DNA from: Seonamhaeicola sp. | GTDB lineage: Bacteria; Bacteroidota; Bacteroidia; Flavobacteriales; Flavobacteriaceae | DNA length: 64,000 nucleotides | Direction: 5' to 3' | NCBI RefSeq assembly: GCF_028281565.1 | Contig: NZ_JANQJQ010000041.1 | Location: forward strand, 124,001-188,000 | In this document: piece by piece, positions 55,662-63,961 of the stretch | Position numbering within the stretch: position 1 is the first letter of the stretch | Layout: each line of letters begins with the position of its first letter | Notes under the pieces: model-generated | Database searches by the model: none | Seen by the model: only the letters and a program-made list of their open reading frames with translations | What the model was told of the DNA's origin: nothing | Translations under genes and position numbers: made by a program

Positions 55662-55695
55662 AAGGCTATCTGATTTTAGATAGCCTTTTCTTTTT
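55662..55695 (+). terminator. Rho-independent terminator after GH16 gene
   Basis: AAGGCTATCT (55662-55671) pairs perfectly with AGATAGCCTT (55678-55687) around a 6-nt loop and is followed by TTCTTTTT. It ends the 45741-55638 operon and separates it from the lyase operon. Confidence 0.9.
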
Positions 55696-55730
55696 CAATA
55701 AGTGATGCTTCCGACTTTAGTGTTAAAAGT

Positions 55731-55761
55731 TTTGGTCATTCCAAAATAATATGTATTTTTG
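55731..55761 (+). promoter_or_regulatory. Bacteroidetes promoter TTTG-N19-TATTTTTG
   Basis: TTTG at 55731-55734 and TATTTTTG at 55754-55761 are separated by exactly 19 bp, a full match to the Bacteroidetes -33/-7 consensus. It should start transcription near 55768 for the PL6 operon, giving a leader of about 175 nt. A near-identical promoter is at 63901-63931. Confidence 0.88.
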
Positions 55762-55794
55762 GAAAACCAAATTGGTTAACCAGATTGGTTTTCC
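55761..55794. promoter_or_regulatory. Operator: nested palindromes GGAAAACCAA...TTGGTTTTCC around TGGTTAACCA
   Basis: GGAAAACCAA (55761-55770) and TTGGTTTTCC (55785-55794) are perfect inverted arms. Inside is the perfect 10-bp palindrome TGGTTAACCA (55773-55782). The operator starts at the last base of the -7 element and covers the expected transcription start, so a repressor bound here would block initiation. TGGT-N2-ACCA fits GntR/FadR-type operators. No GntR-family gene is in this window. Confidence 0.75.
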
Positions 55795-55875
55795 AGAAGT
55801 AAATGACCTGTCATAGTCCTTTTAAGGAATGATTAATAGTTGTGTTGATAGTTTTTTGAATTGTTGTTTAGTTGT

Positions 55876-55912
55876 AAAAGAAAGTCTTTGTTCGTAAAGG
55901 CTTTCTTTTATT
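55876..55912 (+). promoter_or_regulatory. Terminator-like hairpin in the leader of the PL6 operon
   Basis: AAAAGAAAGTCTTT (55876-55889) pairs with AAAGGCTTTCTTTT (55896-55909), with one mismatch and a 6-nt loop, and is followed by ATT. It lies inside the transcribed leader, 33 nt before the ATG at 55943. It could be an attenuator, a stabilising stem, or a second terminator for read-through from upstream. Confidence 0.5.
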
Positions 55913-55942
55913 CATTATCTTAAATTAATTTTAAAAACCCTT

Positions 55943-58255
55943 ATGAGATCCTTTTTCCTGTTTTTTTTATTGTGTTTTGGCTTCCTGTCGTGTAATAACA
56001 ACGCGCCAGAATCTAAAATAATGGTTGATACTATGGATGCGCTGAACGAAGCCATTAAAAATGCTAAACCTGGAGATGATATCGTCATGGCCAATGGCGT
56101 TTGGAAAGATGTGCAAATTAAATTTACAGGCGAAGGGACTGAAAGTGATCCCATTACTATACAAGCAGAAACACCGGGACAAGTGTTTATTGAAGGGATC
56201 TCTGACCTTAAATTCGGAGGGAAGTATTTAGTTGTAGACGGATTACATTTCAGACAGGGCTATTCACCAGGTGAAGCTGTTGTAACTTTCAGAATAGACA
56301 AAGAAACCATAGGAAATCATTGTACATTCACTAATAGTGTTATTGAAGATTTTAATAAAATGACACGAGATGATGCCGACCGATGGATCCAATTCTGGGG
56401 AAGGCATAATACACTAAGCAATTGCTATATCACAGGGAAAACAAATCGAGGCCCCACTATCAGGGTTGATTTAAAAGGGAATGAGCATATCAATAATTAC
56501 CACCAAATTATAAATAATCATTTTGGGCCAAGACCGCCAAAAGGAGGGGCCAGTGGAGAAACCATTCAAATTGGGGATAGTTACTCGTCCATGTCGCCCA
56601 GTTATACCATGGTGGCTAATAATCTATTCGAAGAATGTAACGGCGAGGTGGAGGTCATTTCCAGTAAAACCAATTTTAATGAGTTCAGAAATAATGTATT
56701 TTATAAAAGCGAAGGATCTCTGGTAACCAGGCATGGTAACTACTGCATTATTGACGGCAACTATTTTATAGGGGATGGCGAAAATGAAAATATTGGAGGT
56801 ATCCGAATTATTAATACCGGGCATTGGGTTACCAATAATTATTTCTACAACTTAAAAGGCAAGAGTTTCAGAAGCCCGTTAGCGGTTATGAATGGTATTC
56901 CAAAATCACCGTTAAACCGCTATAACCAGGTAACCGATGTGGTTGTTGCTTATAACACTTATGTGAACTGTGATTCGCCATGGCAATTTGGAGTGGGGCA
57001 AAATTTAGCGCAAAAGGATGTATTGCCGCCTTCAGAAATTCGTTCCGCAAGGCCTCTAAGAACTATCGTAGCCAATAATGTACTTTATAATGAAACAGGA
57101 GATGAGTCGCCCATTGTAGAACATGATAAGGCAGATGGTGTCACATTTAAAAATAATGCAATTAACAATCAGGGCGTTTCATATAAGGATTATGATGGAG
57201 GACTTAAAAGCCTGGATTTTAAGTTAAAAGAAATTGGAGCCCATATTTTAGTGCCATCATCAAGTTTAGACATAAAGCCTTTTAAAGGCTTTGAGTTTGA
57301 AACCATATCAAAAGACCTTTTTGGTAATTCAAGGAGCTCAAAAAATAGCATTGGTGCCGTGGTAAACACCAATGCTAGTGCCCCTTCATTTTTAGATAAA
57401 TCCAAATATGGACCCAATTGGTATTCCAATGAGATTGAAGTCAGAGAACCAAAAACTATCGAAGTAGCTCCCGGAGACAACTTTCAATTGAAAATAGATG
57501 AAGCCGAAAATGGCGATATTATCGCTTTAGATTTAGGGCTATACCATGTTGAAGAACCCATAATAATAAACAAGCCCTTAACAATTAAAACTGTAGGTGA
57601 CGGAAAAGTTCATATTGAGTTTTCCGGAGGAGCTAACACACCTTTGTTCCAATTACAACCAAAAGGATTTCTAAAATTAGAAGGTGTTATTTTAAAAGGG
57701 AATGGAACACAGCATGCTTTTGCAACTTTAAAAGAAAACATGTATACGCATTTTGGGTTATCTGTTTCAAATTGTGAAATAAGGGATTTTAATTTCGCAT
57801 TAAAGGTGTATAAACAATCCTTTGCGGAGCGCATCACTTTTAAAAACACAGCTGTTTCTAACTGTGAAAATGGATTAGAACTGTCAGAAGAAACCAATGA
57901 CAAAGGGGATTATAATACAGAATATTTAACCGTTAGCAATTGTCAATTTACAAATGTAAAACAGAACGTTATCGATTACTACAGAGGTGGTTATGACGAG
58001 TCTACTATAGGAGGAAATCTTATCCTTAACAACAGTATATTTACAAACTGTGGATCTAAAGAACAAAACGGTATTTTAATTAATACAAGAGGTATTGTGA
58101 ATGTAGATATTTCAAATAATACCTTTAAAAACAATCCTGTAAAACTAGTGGCTTTGTTGTGGGGCGCTAAAAACAATTCACATACAAATAACGCTATTTC
58201 TAACTCCGGAAAAATTGTGGTGGAACAGAATTTAAAACAGACCTTAATGTATTAA
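55943..58255 (+). CDS. PL6-family polysaccharide lyase lipoprotein (alginate lyase-like)
   Basis: This 770-residue lipoprotein (lipobox FLSC) has the PL6 beta-helix layout. DALNEAIKNAKPGDDIVMANG opens the fold near residue 30. The catalytic Lys and Arg are in SSKTNFNEFRNN (K242) and TRHGN (R263), matching the base and acid of the family. A second beta-helix domain (about 500-770) follows, as in the long two-domain PL6 enzymes. PL6 members cleave alginate or dermatan-type chondroitin by beta-elimination; alginate fits a marine flavobacterium. It is the first gene behind the 55731 promoter and operator. The next gene, a second lyase, is 12 nt away. Confidence 0.92.
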   Translation: MRSFFLFFLLCFGFLSCNNNAPESKIMVDTMDALNEAIKNAKPGDDIVMANGVWKDVQIKFTGEGTESDPITIQAETPGQVFIEGISDLKFGGKYLVVDGLHFRQGYSPGEAVVTFRIDKETIGNHCTFTNSVIEDFNKMTRDDADRWIQFWGRHNTLSNCYITGKTNRGPTIRVDLKGNEHINNYHQIINNHFGPRPPKGGASGETIQIGDSYSSMSPSYTMVANNLFEECNGEVEVISSKTNFNEFRNNVFYKSEGSLVTRHGNYCIIDGNYFIGDGENENIGGIRIINTGHWVTNNYFYNLKGKSFRSPLAVMNGIPKSPLNRYNQVTDVVVAYNTYVNCDSPWQFGVGQNLAQKDVLPPSEIRSARPLRTIVANNVLYNETGDESPIVEHDKADGVTFKNNAINNQGVSYKDYDGGLKSLDFKLKEIGAHILVPSSSLDIKPFKGFEFETISKDLFGNSRSSKNSIGAVVNTNASAPSFLDKSKYGPNWYSNEIEVREPKTIEVAPGDNFQLKIDEAENGDIIALDLGLYHVEEPIIINKPLTIKTVGDGKVHIEFSGGANTPLFQLQPKGFLKLEGVILKGNGTQHAFATLKENMYTHFGLSVSNCEIRDFNFALKVYKQSFAERITFKNTAVSNCENGLELSEETNDKGDYNTEYLTVSNCQFTNVKQNVIDYYRGGYDESTIGGNLILNNSIFTNCGSKEQNGILINTRGIVNVDISNNTFKNNPVKLVALLWGAKNNSHTNNAISNSGKIVVEQNLKQTLMY

Positions 58256-58267
58256 GATATCTTGTTT

Positions 58268-60499
58268 ATGAAAGGGCTTGGAACCATATTAGTATTCACA
58301 ATTTTTATCACGATCAATTCCGGTATTGCTCAAAATATACCATCACATGAAGTAGTATCTGTCAGTGAACTTTCAACATTTTTAAAACCTGAGGTAAAAC
58401 AAACGTTAGCTCAAAAGGGAAAGATCTCAACGTCAGATTTAGCACAATATTTTAGAGAGACATTCTCTGAACGCTATTTCTACGATTGGAAAAATTTCGA
58501 TAAGCGTTTTCAATTGTACAAAACCATTTATCCCGAAGCAGAAAAAAATCATGAAACGCGCGCTTTAGACCATATGGCCAAATATTCGGGAACCACAAAA
58601 TGGAAACTACCGTTCAATTATTTATTTGGAGACCCTGTAAATGCTTATGCCTTACGTCATTTGGCACGTCAGCATAAAATGGTAGACATTGCTTTTTATA
58701 GTCATTATCAAGATCAAGGGTCAAAATATGTTGCATATTTTAAAGATCAACAGAAATCTTTAAATGCAGCTTTAGAATCCGGTAATTACGAAAAAATTGA
58801 AGATGGTAACGGAGTTTATGAAGCTTTTCGTTCCGGGTATCGCGTATTAAACTGGTTACAGATCCATAATATGTTTTTGGGTGAGGATGCCTATACCGAT
58901 GAGGACCAATTAAGAACCATTGCTACTTTGCTACAACACGGTTCCCATTTATATGAGACCAACCGGGAATTTCATTCCGGGAATCATCAAACCAGGGGGG
59001 TATCGGCCTTAGCTATGATTTCTATTTTGTTGAGAGATTTTGTCGATACAGATCTGTGGTACGATCGTGCGATGCAACTGTTGGAAGCGCATTTATCAAA
59101 AGAAATAAATGAAGATGGTTTTCAGTTTGAACGAACAGTACACTATCATATGAGCGATATTGGTAATTATTATTACGTATATCAGTTGGCTCAGATCAGT
59201 AACATTAAAGTGGGTGATTTTTGGGAAAATCGTTTAAGATCGTTGTTCTCCACATTGATAAAGATAGCTTATCCGGATAAATCGGCACCGGTACTTTCCG
59301 ATGATACCGATAGGCCCTGGGCAGAAAAAAATGATATTTCAGGAGCACTTACGTTAGGGTATTTACTTTTCAATGATCCTGAAATGGGCTATTTCGCCAA
59401 TGATCATGTGGAGGCTAAAATGTACTGGTATTTAAATGAACAACAATTAGGAATGCTCAGTAATATTCAATCTAAAAAACCGGAATATCAGTCACTGCAT
59501 TTCCCTGAAACCGGGTATTATGTTATGCGTGATGGCTGGAATGACAGGGATAATATGATGATCATTTCAGCGGGATTGGATGATCTAAAACCAGACCATC
59601 AGCATGGTGATATGTTAGGCATTCAGGCCATGGCTAATGGAAACGTTATATTACCCAATTACCAGGTGCGCTACTACTTAAAGGACCTGGAATTATTCAA
59701 AAATTCTTTGACCAAAAATGTTGCTTTGGTAGATGATGAACTTCAAGGTAAGCAATATACATCCAATAAAGGGGGGAGTGGCTTTGGAAAGTTTAAAGCA
59801 TTACCGAACCCTGAAGTTATTACATGGCATTCAGATGACAATGTTGATGTATTTGTTGGAACTCATGACGGTTTCGAAAATATTGGCGTAAACTATTCGC
59901 GACAGGTCATTTATTTAAAAAATGATTTTTGGATAGTAAAAGATAATTTTAGTTCTGAAGAGGAGCATATTTACAAACAGATATGGCAAGGTCATTTTAG
60001 TACTGAGAATGGGCCAAATCTGATCAGAACCACATTTGATGATGGTTCCGGGCTGGATATTTTTCAACTTGAAAGTGTAGATGGGGTTAAAACGGATGGG
60101 CGAAGAGGAAAAGAATGGGCTATTGTTTCTAAGGATGCCGCTCAAAAGTATAGTTTCATTACACTGGTTTTTCCCTTCAGTACTTTCGATAAACGAATTG
60201 ATGAAAACCTGGATAGCCCGAACCTGAAAGGCTGGAAATTGAATGCTTCAAAATGGAAAAATGATTCCGGGCATGGCATGTCATTGACCAAAGAAGAAAC
60301 CTCAATTTACTTTTCGGTTAGCTCCTTGGAATTTGCGGATACCAGAATAAGTTTCAGCGATACTGTGGATGTTTTGGTGAACACCGGGAACAACCGTCTG
60401 AAAGTACAATTGTTAAGTGGTGATAAAATCAATGGTATAATTACTAGAAAAGGTGTTGCACAATCTGTTATTTTTACATCAACTATTAATACATTTTAA
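58268..60499 (+). CDS. Heparinase II/III-fold polysaccharide lyase, exported
   Basis: The frame is open from a TTG at 58262, but the ATG at 58268 is the better start: MKGLGTILVFTIFITINSG, cleavage near IAQ; 743 residues. The N-terminal half is an alpha-barrel with GNHQTRGVSALAM (Asn-His pair) and INEDGFQFERTVHYHMSDIG (Tyr-His pair). The C-terminal half is a beta-sandwich opening with DHQHGDMLGIQAM and NVILPNYQVRYY, the usual metal/His-rich transition. This is the heparinase II/III superfamily (PL12, 15, 17, 21 and others); I cannot choose the number. Paired with PL6, the most likely role is exo-cleavage of alginate oligosaccharides to unsaturated monouronate. Confidence 0.85.
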   Translation: MKGLGTILVFTIFITINSGIAQNIPSHEVVSVSELSTFLKPEVKQTLAQKGKISTSDLAQYFRETFSERYFYDWKNFDKRFQLYKTIYPEAEKNHETRALDHMAKYSGTTKWKLPFNYLFGDPVNAYALRHLARQHKMVDIAFYSHYQDQGSKYVAYFKDQQKSLNAALESGNYEKIEDGNGVYEAFRSGYRVLNWLQIHNMFLGEDAYTDEDQLRTIATLLQHGSHLYETNREFHSGNHQTRGVSALAMISILLRDFVDTDLWYDRAMQLLEAHLSKEINEDGFQFERTVHYHMSDIGNYYYVYQLAQISNIKVGDFWENRLRSLFSTLIKIAYPDKSAPVLSDDTDRPWAEKNDISGALTLGYLLFNDPEMGYFANDHVEAKMYWYLNEQQLGMLSNIQSKKPEYQSLHFPETGYYVMRDGWNDRDNMMIISAGLDDLKPDHQHGDMLGIQAMANGNVILPNYQVRYYLKDLELFKNSLTKNVALVDDELQGKQYTSNKGGSGFGKFKALPNPEVITWHSDDNVDVFVGTHDGFENIGVNYSRQVIYLKNDFWIVKDNFSSEEEHIYKQIWQGHFSTENGPNLIRTTFDDGSGLDIFQLESVDGVKTDGRRGKEWAIVSKDAAQKYSFITLVFPFSTFDKRIDENLDSPNLKGWKLNASKWKNDSGHGMSLTKEETSIYFSVSSLEFADTRISFSDTVDVLVNTGNNRLKVQLLSGDKINGIITRKGVAQSVIFTSTINTF

Positions 60500-60501
60500 T
60501 A

Positions 60502-62400
60502 ATGACTGTAAAAAAGAACAACGTGATTTTCATTATGGGAGTTTCCGGTTGCGGAAAGACCACTATTGGAAACTTGCTTGCGGAATCCCTTAGAATACCA
60601 TTTTTTGACGGTGATGATTTTCACTCACAAGCTAACGTAGATAAAATGAGCAACGGTATACCGCTTAATGATGAAGACCGGTATGGCTGGCTGCAAACCT
60701 TAAATGGCCTGGCCAAAGAACAATTGGAAAAGCAATCTTGTATTATCGTTTGTTCGGCCCTGAAACAAAGTTACCGGGATCTATTATCCCAGGGTATTGA
60801 AAAGCATACCAAATGGGTACATCTGGCTGGGACATTCGATCAAATAGAAGCACGTATCAATAACCGTTCAGATCATTTTATGAGTTCTGCTTTGTTGCAA
60901 TCCCAGTTTGATACTTTAGAACAGCCAACAGATGCTTTAACCATTGATATCAGTTTAAAACCGGAAGATATTGTTGAAAAAATACGAGAAGAAATAGACA
61001 TGAAATCAGAATTTGGCCTATTTGGTTTGGGGGTCATGGGTAAAAGTTTAAGTAGAAACTTGGCTAATAATGGTTTCAGGGTGTCTTTGTTTAACAGGCA
61101 TGTTGACGGTTTGGAAGAAGATGTAGCCGTCAATTTTAAAAATGAACATGAAGAATTGGCATCAGCCCTGGCTTTTGATGATATCGAAGCCTTTGTCAAT
61201 TCGCTGCAACGACCAAGAAAGATCATGCTCATGGTTAATGCGGGAAAAACCATTGATATTGTTATCGATTTGCTCATGCCGCATTTGTCAGAAGGCGATA
61301 TTATTATTGATGGCGGAAACTCAAATTATAACAAGACCAAAGCGCGGTTTGAGTACTTAAAAGCAAAGCAAATGCATTTTATAGGTACAGGTGTTTCGGG
61401 TGGAGAAGAAGGTGCGTTAAAAGGGCCTTCTATTATGCCAAGCGGTGCTAAGGAGGCTTATAAAAACGTACAGCCGTATTTAGAAACCATTGCTGCAAAA
61501 GATGAAAACAAGCTGCCTTGTTGTACCTATGTTGGACCGGAAGGCAGCGGGCATTTTGTTAAGATGGTACATAATGGTATTGAATATGCCGAAATGCAAT
61601 TGCTGGCCGAGGTGTTCAGCATCCTTTCGGCCACAGGAAAAGATCCGGATGAGATAGCCGATATATTGGAAGGTTGGAAAGTTACGGCTAACAGTTATTT
61701 ACTGGAAATTACTGTTGATATCCTTCGGAAAAAAGAAAATAAAGATTGGTTGATCCATAAGATCCTGGATAAAGCCGGTAATAAAGGAACCGGTAATTGG
61801 GCAACTATTGCCACGGCTCAGTTGGGTGCTCCAAGTACCATGATGGCGTCAGCATTATTTGCCCGTTATATATCCTTTTATAAAGACGATAGGGTAGAAG
61901 CACAGCAGCATTATGGAAGCCATAATGATTTGAGTTTAGAGGTTTCGTCAGAAGCGTTATTGAATACCTATCAGTTTGCCAGAATTATTAATCATCATCA
62001 GGGGTTTGGTTTAATTCAGCAGGCATCAGGAACGTATCATTGGAATATCAATTTAAGCGAATTGGCGCGTATCTGGACAGGCGGCTGTATTATCAAATCG
62101 AGCCTGATGGTTGAACTGGTAGAAATCCTTAAAGACACCGATTCAATTTTAAAAAGTGAAACTATAATTAAACAAATAAAGGCTTTAAAACCGGATGCCA
62201 ACAAAGTAGTTTCTGAATGTATTTTAAATGAATTACCGGTGCCCTGTTTAAGTGAGGCGCTGAATTTCTTTAATGCCTTTACTACGGCTGATTCATCGGC
62301 AAATATCATTCAGGCGCAACGTGATTATTTCGGAGCGCATACCTATCAAAGAACAGATGATGGCTCCGGAAAATTTTACCATACCAACTGGAGTGAATAA
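60502..62400 (+). CDS. gntK-gnd: Fusion of gluconokinase and 6-phosphogluconate dehydrogenase
   Basis: This 632-residue cytoplasmic protein has two complete enzymes. Residues 1-165 are a GntK-type gluconokinase with P-loop GVSGCGKT (13-20) and FFDGDDFHSQANVDKM. Residues about 167-632 are 6-phosphogluconate dehydrogenase: GLFGLGVMG nucleotide-binding motif, the GTGVSGGEEGALKGPSIMPSG segment and the family signature DKAGNKGTGNW. A Met lies exactly at the junction (residue 167, codon at 61000), as if the start codon of the second gene had been kept. The product would convert gluconate to ribulose 5-phosphate, CO2 and NADPH. It starts 2 nt after the lyase stop. This is not the KDG kinase/aldolase route expected for alginate. 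Confidence 0.9.
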   Translation: MTVKKNNVIFIMGVSGCGKTTIGNLLAESLRIPFFDGDDFHSQANVDKMSNGIPLNDEDRYGWLQTLNGLAKEQLEKQSCIIVCSALKQSYRDLLSQGIEKHTKWVHLAGTFDQIEARINNRSDHFMSSALLQSQFDTLEQPTDALTIDISLKPEDIVEKIREEIDMKSEFGLFGLGVMGKSLSRNLANNGFRVSLFNRHVDGLEEDVAVNFKNEHEELASALAFDDIEAFVNSLQRPRKIMLMVNAGKTIDIVIDLLMPHLSEGDIIIDGGNSNYNKTKARFEYLKAKQMHFIGTGVSGGEEGALKGPSIMPSGAKEAYKNVQPYLETIAAKDENKLPCCTYVGPEGSGHFVKMVHNGIEYAEMQLLAEVFSILSATGKDPDEIADILEGWKVTANSYLLEITVDILRKKENKDWLIHKILDKAGNKGTGNWATIATAQLGAPSTMMASALFARYISFYKDDRVEAQQHYGSHNDLSLEVSSEALLNTYQFARIINHHQGFGLIQQASGTYHWNINLSELARIWTGGCIIKSSLMVELVEILKDTDSILKSETIIKQIKALKPDANKVVSECILNELPVPCLSEALNFFNAFTTADSSANIIQAQRDYFGAHTYQRTDDGSGKFYHTNWSE

Positions 62401-62416
62401 CCATTAAAACCACCAC

Positions 62417-63694
62417 ATGATGCCAACATCCGAAACTAAAAAGTCGCTATTGAAAAAGATCATTGCTTTAGTCTTAAGTTTTGGCCCCGGCATATTTGCA
62501 ATTGGCTATACTATCGGAACCGGAAGTGTAACCTCCATGATTGTGGCAGGAAGTACTTATGGTATGCAACTGCTTTGGGTGCTTTTATTGAGCTGTTTGT
62601 TCTCCGGGATCTTAATGTTTGCTTATGGGAACTATGGTTTGATAACCGGTGAAACAGGACTATATGGTTTCAAAAAGTATATCAAAGGAGGCAAGGTTTT
62701 GGCTATCATGGTGATTATTGGTATTTCTTTTGGACAGTGGAACTCGTTAATGGGTATTTTGGGTATTTCGGCCAATATGCTCTACGAGATTTTTGCTATG
62801 AATTTTGACGGACTGGAACATTATAAATATGAAACCGTTTTGATCATAGCTATAGTTATCATAGCTGTTTTTTACGGATTATTGCTAGTTGGTAAATATA
62901 CCTTCTTTGAAAAAATATTGGTCATTTTTGTGACGTTTATGGCACTGTCCTTTATAGTGTCATTGTTTTTTGTGTATCCGTTACCAAAAGATGTGGTCAT
63001 GGGATTAATACCTTCCATACCGGATGTTCCGGGAGGTAAAATGATGGTAGCGGCTTTTGTGGGCACCACCATGGCGGCAGCTACGTTTTTGTCGCGCCCG
63101 CTCTTTGTAAAAGGAAAAGGTTGGACTATGGACCACTTACAGCAGCAAAAGAAAGATGCCATTACAGCGGCCATTTTAGTGTTTATAATTAGCGGTACAG
63201 TCATGGCAGTAGCCTGCGGTGCTTTGTTTCACCAGGGGAATCCGGTAACCAAAGTGCTTGATATGGCAAATACCTTAGAACCCGTTGCAGGAAATCTGGC
63301 CGTTAGCATTTTCTTTTTCGGAACACTCAGTGCGGGTTTATCATCCATATTCCCCTGTTTATTAATTGCCCCTTTGTTATTGGCAGATTACCAATCCGGT
63401 ACTTTAGACACTAGTTCCCGCCAATTTAAGATCATCACGTTTATTGCCTGTTTAGTGGCTTTGATCGTTCCCGTATTTGGAGCTAACCCCATTGAAATGC
63501 AAATATTGTCCCAGGTATTCAATGTGTTTGTGTTGCCGATAGTTATACTGGGGATCATATTACTGGTTAATAATAAAAAAGTGATGAAAGGGTATAAAAC
63601 CGGTGTTTTTGTGAATGTAGGTTTAGCAGCGTCACTACTTTTCGCCTGTATTATTTCCTATAACGGGGTTCTAGCGCTTTTTGAGTATTTCTAA
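62417..63694 (+). CDS. Nramp-related membrane transporter without the metal-binding motifs
   Basis: This 425-residue protein has 11-12 hydrophobic helices and the Nramp/LeuT-like layout (SFGPGIFAIGY opens TM1). The TM1 DPGN motif of true metal transporters is replaced by IGTGS (33-37), and the TM6 MPHN segment by TTMAAATF (217-224). Mn/Fe transport is therefore unlikely. In a lyase operon right after the gluconokinase-6PGDH fusion (16 nt gap), it may import an organic acid such as gluconate or an unsaturated uronate. Most TM segments are easy to see, but the substrate is inference. It is the last gene of the operon. Confidence 0.78.
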   Translation: MMPTSETKKSLLKKIIALVLSFGPGIFAIGYTIGTGSVTSMIVAGSTYGMQLLWVLLLSCLFSGILMFAYGNYGLITGETGLYGFKKYIKGGKVLAIMVIIGISFGQWNSLMGILGISANMLYEIFAMNFDGLEHYKYETVLIIAIVIIAVFYGLLLVGKYTFFEKILVIFVTFMALSFIVSLFFVYPLPKDVVMGLIPSIPDVPGGKMMVAAFVGTTMAAATFLSRPLFVKGKGWTMDHLQQQKKDAITAAILVFIISGTVMAVACGALFHQGNPVTKVLDMANTLEPVAGNLAVSIFFFGTLSAGLSSIFPCLLIAPLLLADYQSGTLDTSSRQFKIITFIACLVALIVPVFGANPIEMQILSQVFNVFVLPIVILGIILLVNNKKVMKGYKTGVFVNVGLAASLLFACIISYNGVLALFEYF

Positions 63695-63705
63695 AACCCA
63701 TACAT

Positions 63706-63845
63706 GGGTCTCTCGCAAAGGCGCGAAGACGCAAAGTTTTAACGACTTCAATATCCCTTTGAGGGGATCATAGGGGTGTTTTTCTTCCCTTTGAGGATTA
63801 TCGAAATGAAAATAACGAGCGCAGCTCTATAGGAGTATCACCTTC
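63706..63845. repeat. Cluster of palindromic repeats after the transporter gene
   Basis: Three elements follow one another: TCTCGCAAAGGCGCGAAGACGC, like the left arm at 51510; ATATCCCTTTGAGGGGATCATAGGGGTGTTTTT, a hairpin with a T-tract that can terminate the operon; and CCCTTTGAGGATTATCGAAATG ... GAGCGCAGCTCTATAGGAG, a copy of the 48573 element. Confidence 0.7.
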
Positions 63846-63879
63846 TTCGTACTTCCAACTTCGTACTTCTAACTTCAAT
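63846..63879. repeat. Short tandem repeat CTTCGTACTTCYAA
   Basis: CTTCGTACTTCCAA and CTTCGTACTTCTAA lie head to tail (14-bp unit) followed by a partial third unit, CTTC. It is close to the downstream promoter but has no evident role. Confidence 0.6.
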
Positions 63880-63900
63880 CAAACATTTTAACACTATTTA

Positions 63901-63953
63901 TTTGTATACTAAATAATTATATGTATTTTTGGTAAACCAAACTGGTTAACCAA
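63901..63953 (+). promoter_or_regulatory. Promoter TTTG-N19-TATTTTTG with operator GGTAAACCAAACTGGTTAACCAA
   Basis: TTTG at 63901-63904 and TATTTTTG at 63924-63931 are spaced by 19 bp. The operator at 63931-63953 again contains the perfect TGGTTAACCA palindrome (63943-63952). About 38 bp across the -7 element and operator match the 55731-55794 module with only a few differences. It should drive the gene starting at 63962 under the same regulator. Confidence 0.85.
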
Positions 63954-63961
63954 TTTAAATT

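Noticed and set aside
60873-61277. Minus-strand open frame of 134 codons opposite the gluconokinase-6PGDH fusion
   Set aside because: It mirrors a well-conserved coding region and has Ser/Lys-rich low-complexity content typical of antisense translation.
62417-63694. Annotation as Mn/Fe transporter
   Set aside because: The fold is Nramp-like, but the TM1 and TM6 metal ligands are missing.
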